Source: Planctomycetales bacterium (GTDB taxonomy: Bacteria > 4484-113 > JAFGCY01). From it: DNA of 5,367 nt. The stretch spans positions 1-5,367 of the forward strand of contig JAHEFU010000202.1 in NCBI GenBank assembly GCA_024645305.1, read 5' to 3'. The first letter of the stretch is position 1. Every line of letters starts with the position of its first letter. Shown one piece after another: positions 5,365-5,367 of this stretch. Below the pieces are notes generated by a model. It worked only from the letters and a program-made list of their open reading frames with translations, was not told the DNA's origin and made no database searches. Made by a program: the position numbers and the translations under genes.

Positions 5365-5367
5365 GGC

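Noticed and set aside
1..5367. A novel multi-gene system such as defence, a mobile element or a biosynthetic cluster
   Set aside because: The genes are a transporter tail, three housekeeping enzymes and a lone lipoprotein. No nuclease, transposase, integrase, reverse transcriptase, toxin pair or repeat array is visible.

Overview
This is an ordinary chromosomal stretch of a bacterium with GC-rich, tightly packed genes. It holds the tail of an amino-acid ABC transporter gene, a compact three-gene housekeeping cluster on the + strand, and one convergent gene for a large surface lipoprotein on the - strand. I see no mobile element, CRISPR array, tRNA or rRNA, and no assembled defence or biosynthetic system. 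The species cannot be named from the sequence. The lipoprotein with a Ser after the lipobox Cys is compatible with a diderm cell. All three housekeeping enzymes are recognisable but depart from family consensus at motif positions, which suggests a poorly sampled, deep-branching lineage (inference).

Layout. 1-122: last 39 codons of a LivF-type ATP-binding subunit. 123-340: 218-base intergenic region with a long imperfect hairpin (180-233), a T-rich stretch, and a promoter with a perfect TATAAT box (324-329) only 11 bases before the next start codon. 341-1228: glutamate racemase (murI). 1206-1925: RNase PH (rph), overlapping murI by 23 bases. 1955-3373: phosphoglucomutase/phosphomannomutase-family enzyme, 29 bases after rph. 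3370-5265 (- strand): a 631-residue lipoprotein whose stop codon overlaps the stop codon of the mutase gene. 5266-5367: upstream region of the lipoprotein gene, with a possible -10 box inside one inverted repeat and a second inverted repeat at the window edge.

How the genes fit together. murI, rph and the mutase gene are probably one transcript from the promoter at 302-329, given the overlap and the short gap. Their products serve different needs: D-glutamate for peptidoglycan, 3'-end trimming of tRNA, and sugar-phosphate interconversion for envelope or storage polysaccharide. Adjacent murI and rph genes are known from other bacteria. The lipoprotein is an independent unit of unknown function, predicted to be exported and lipid-anchored, with a tether, a beta-rich domain and propeller-like repeats.

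The points most worth checking are the nearly leaderless murI start, the substituted substrate-contact residues in MurI, the loss of a usually invariant motif in RNase PH, the hairpin at 180-233, and the overlapping convergent stops.
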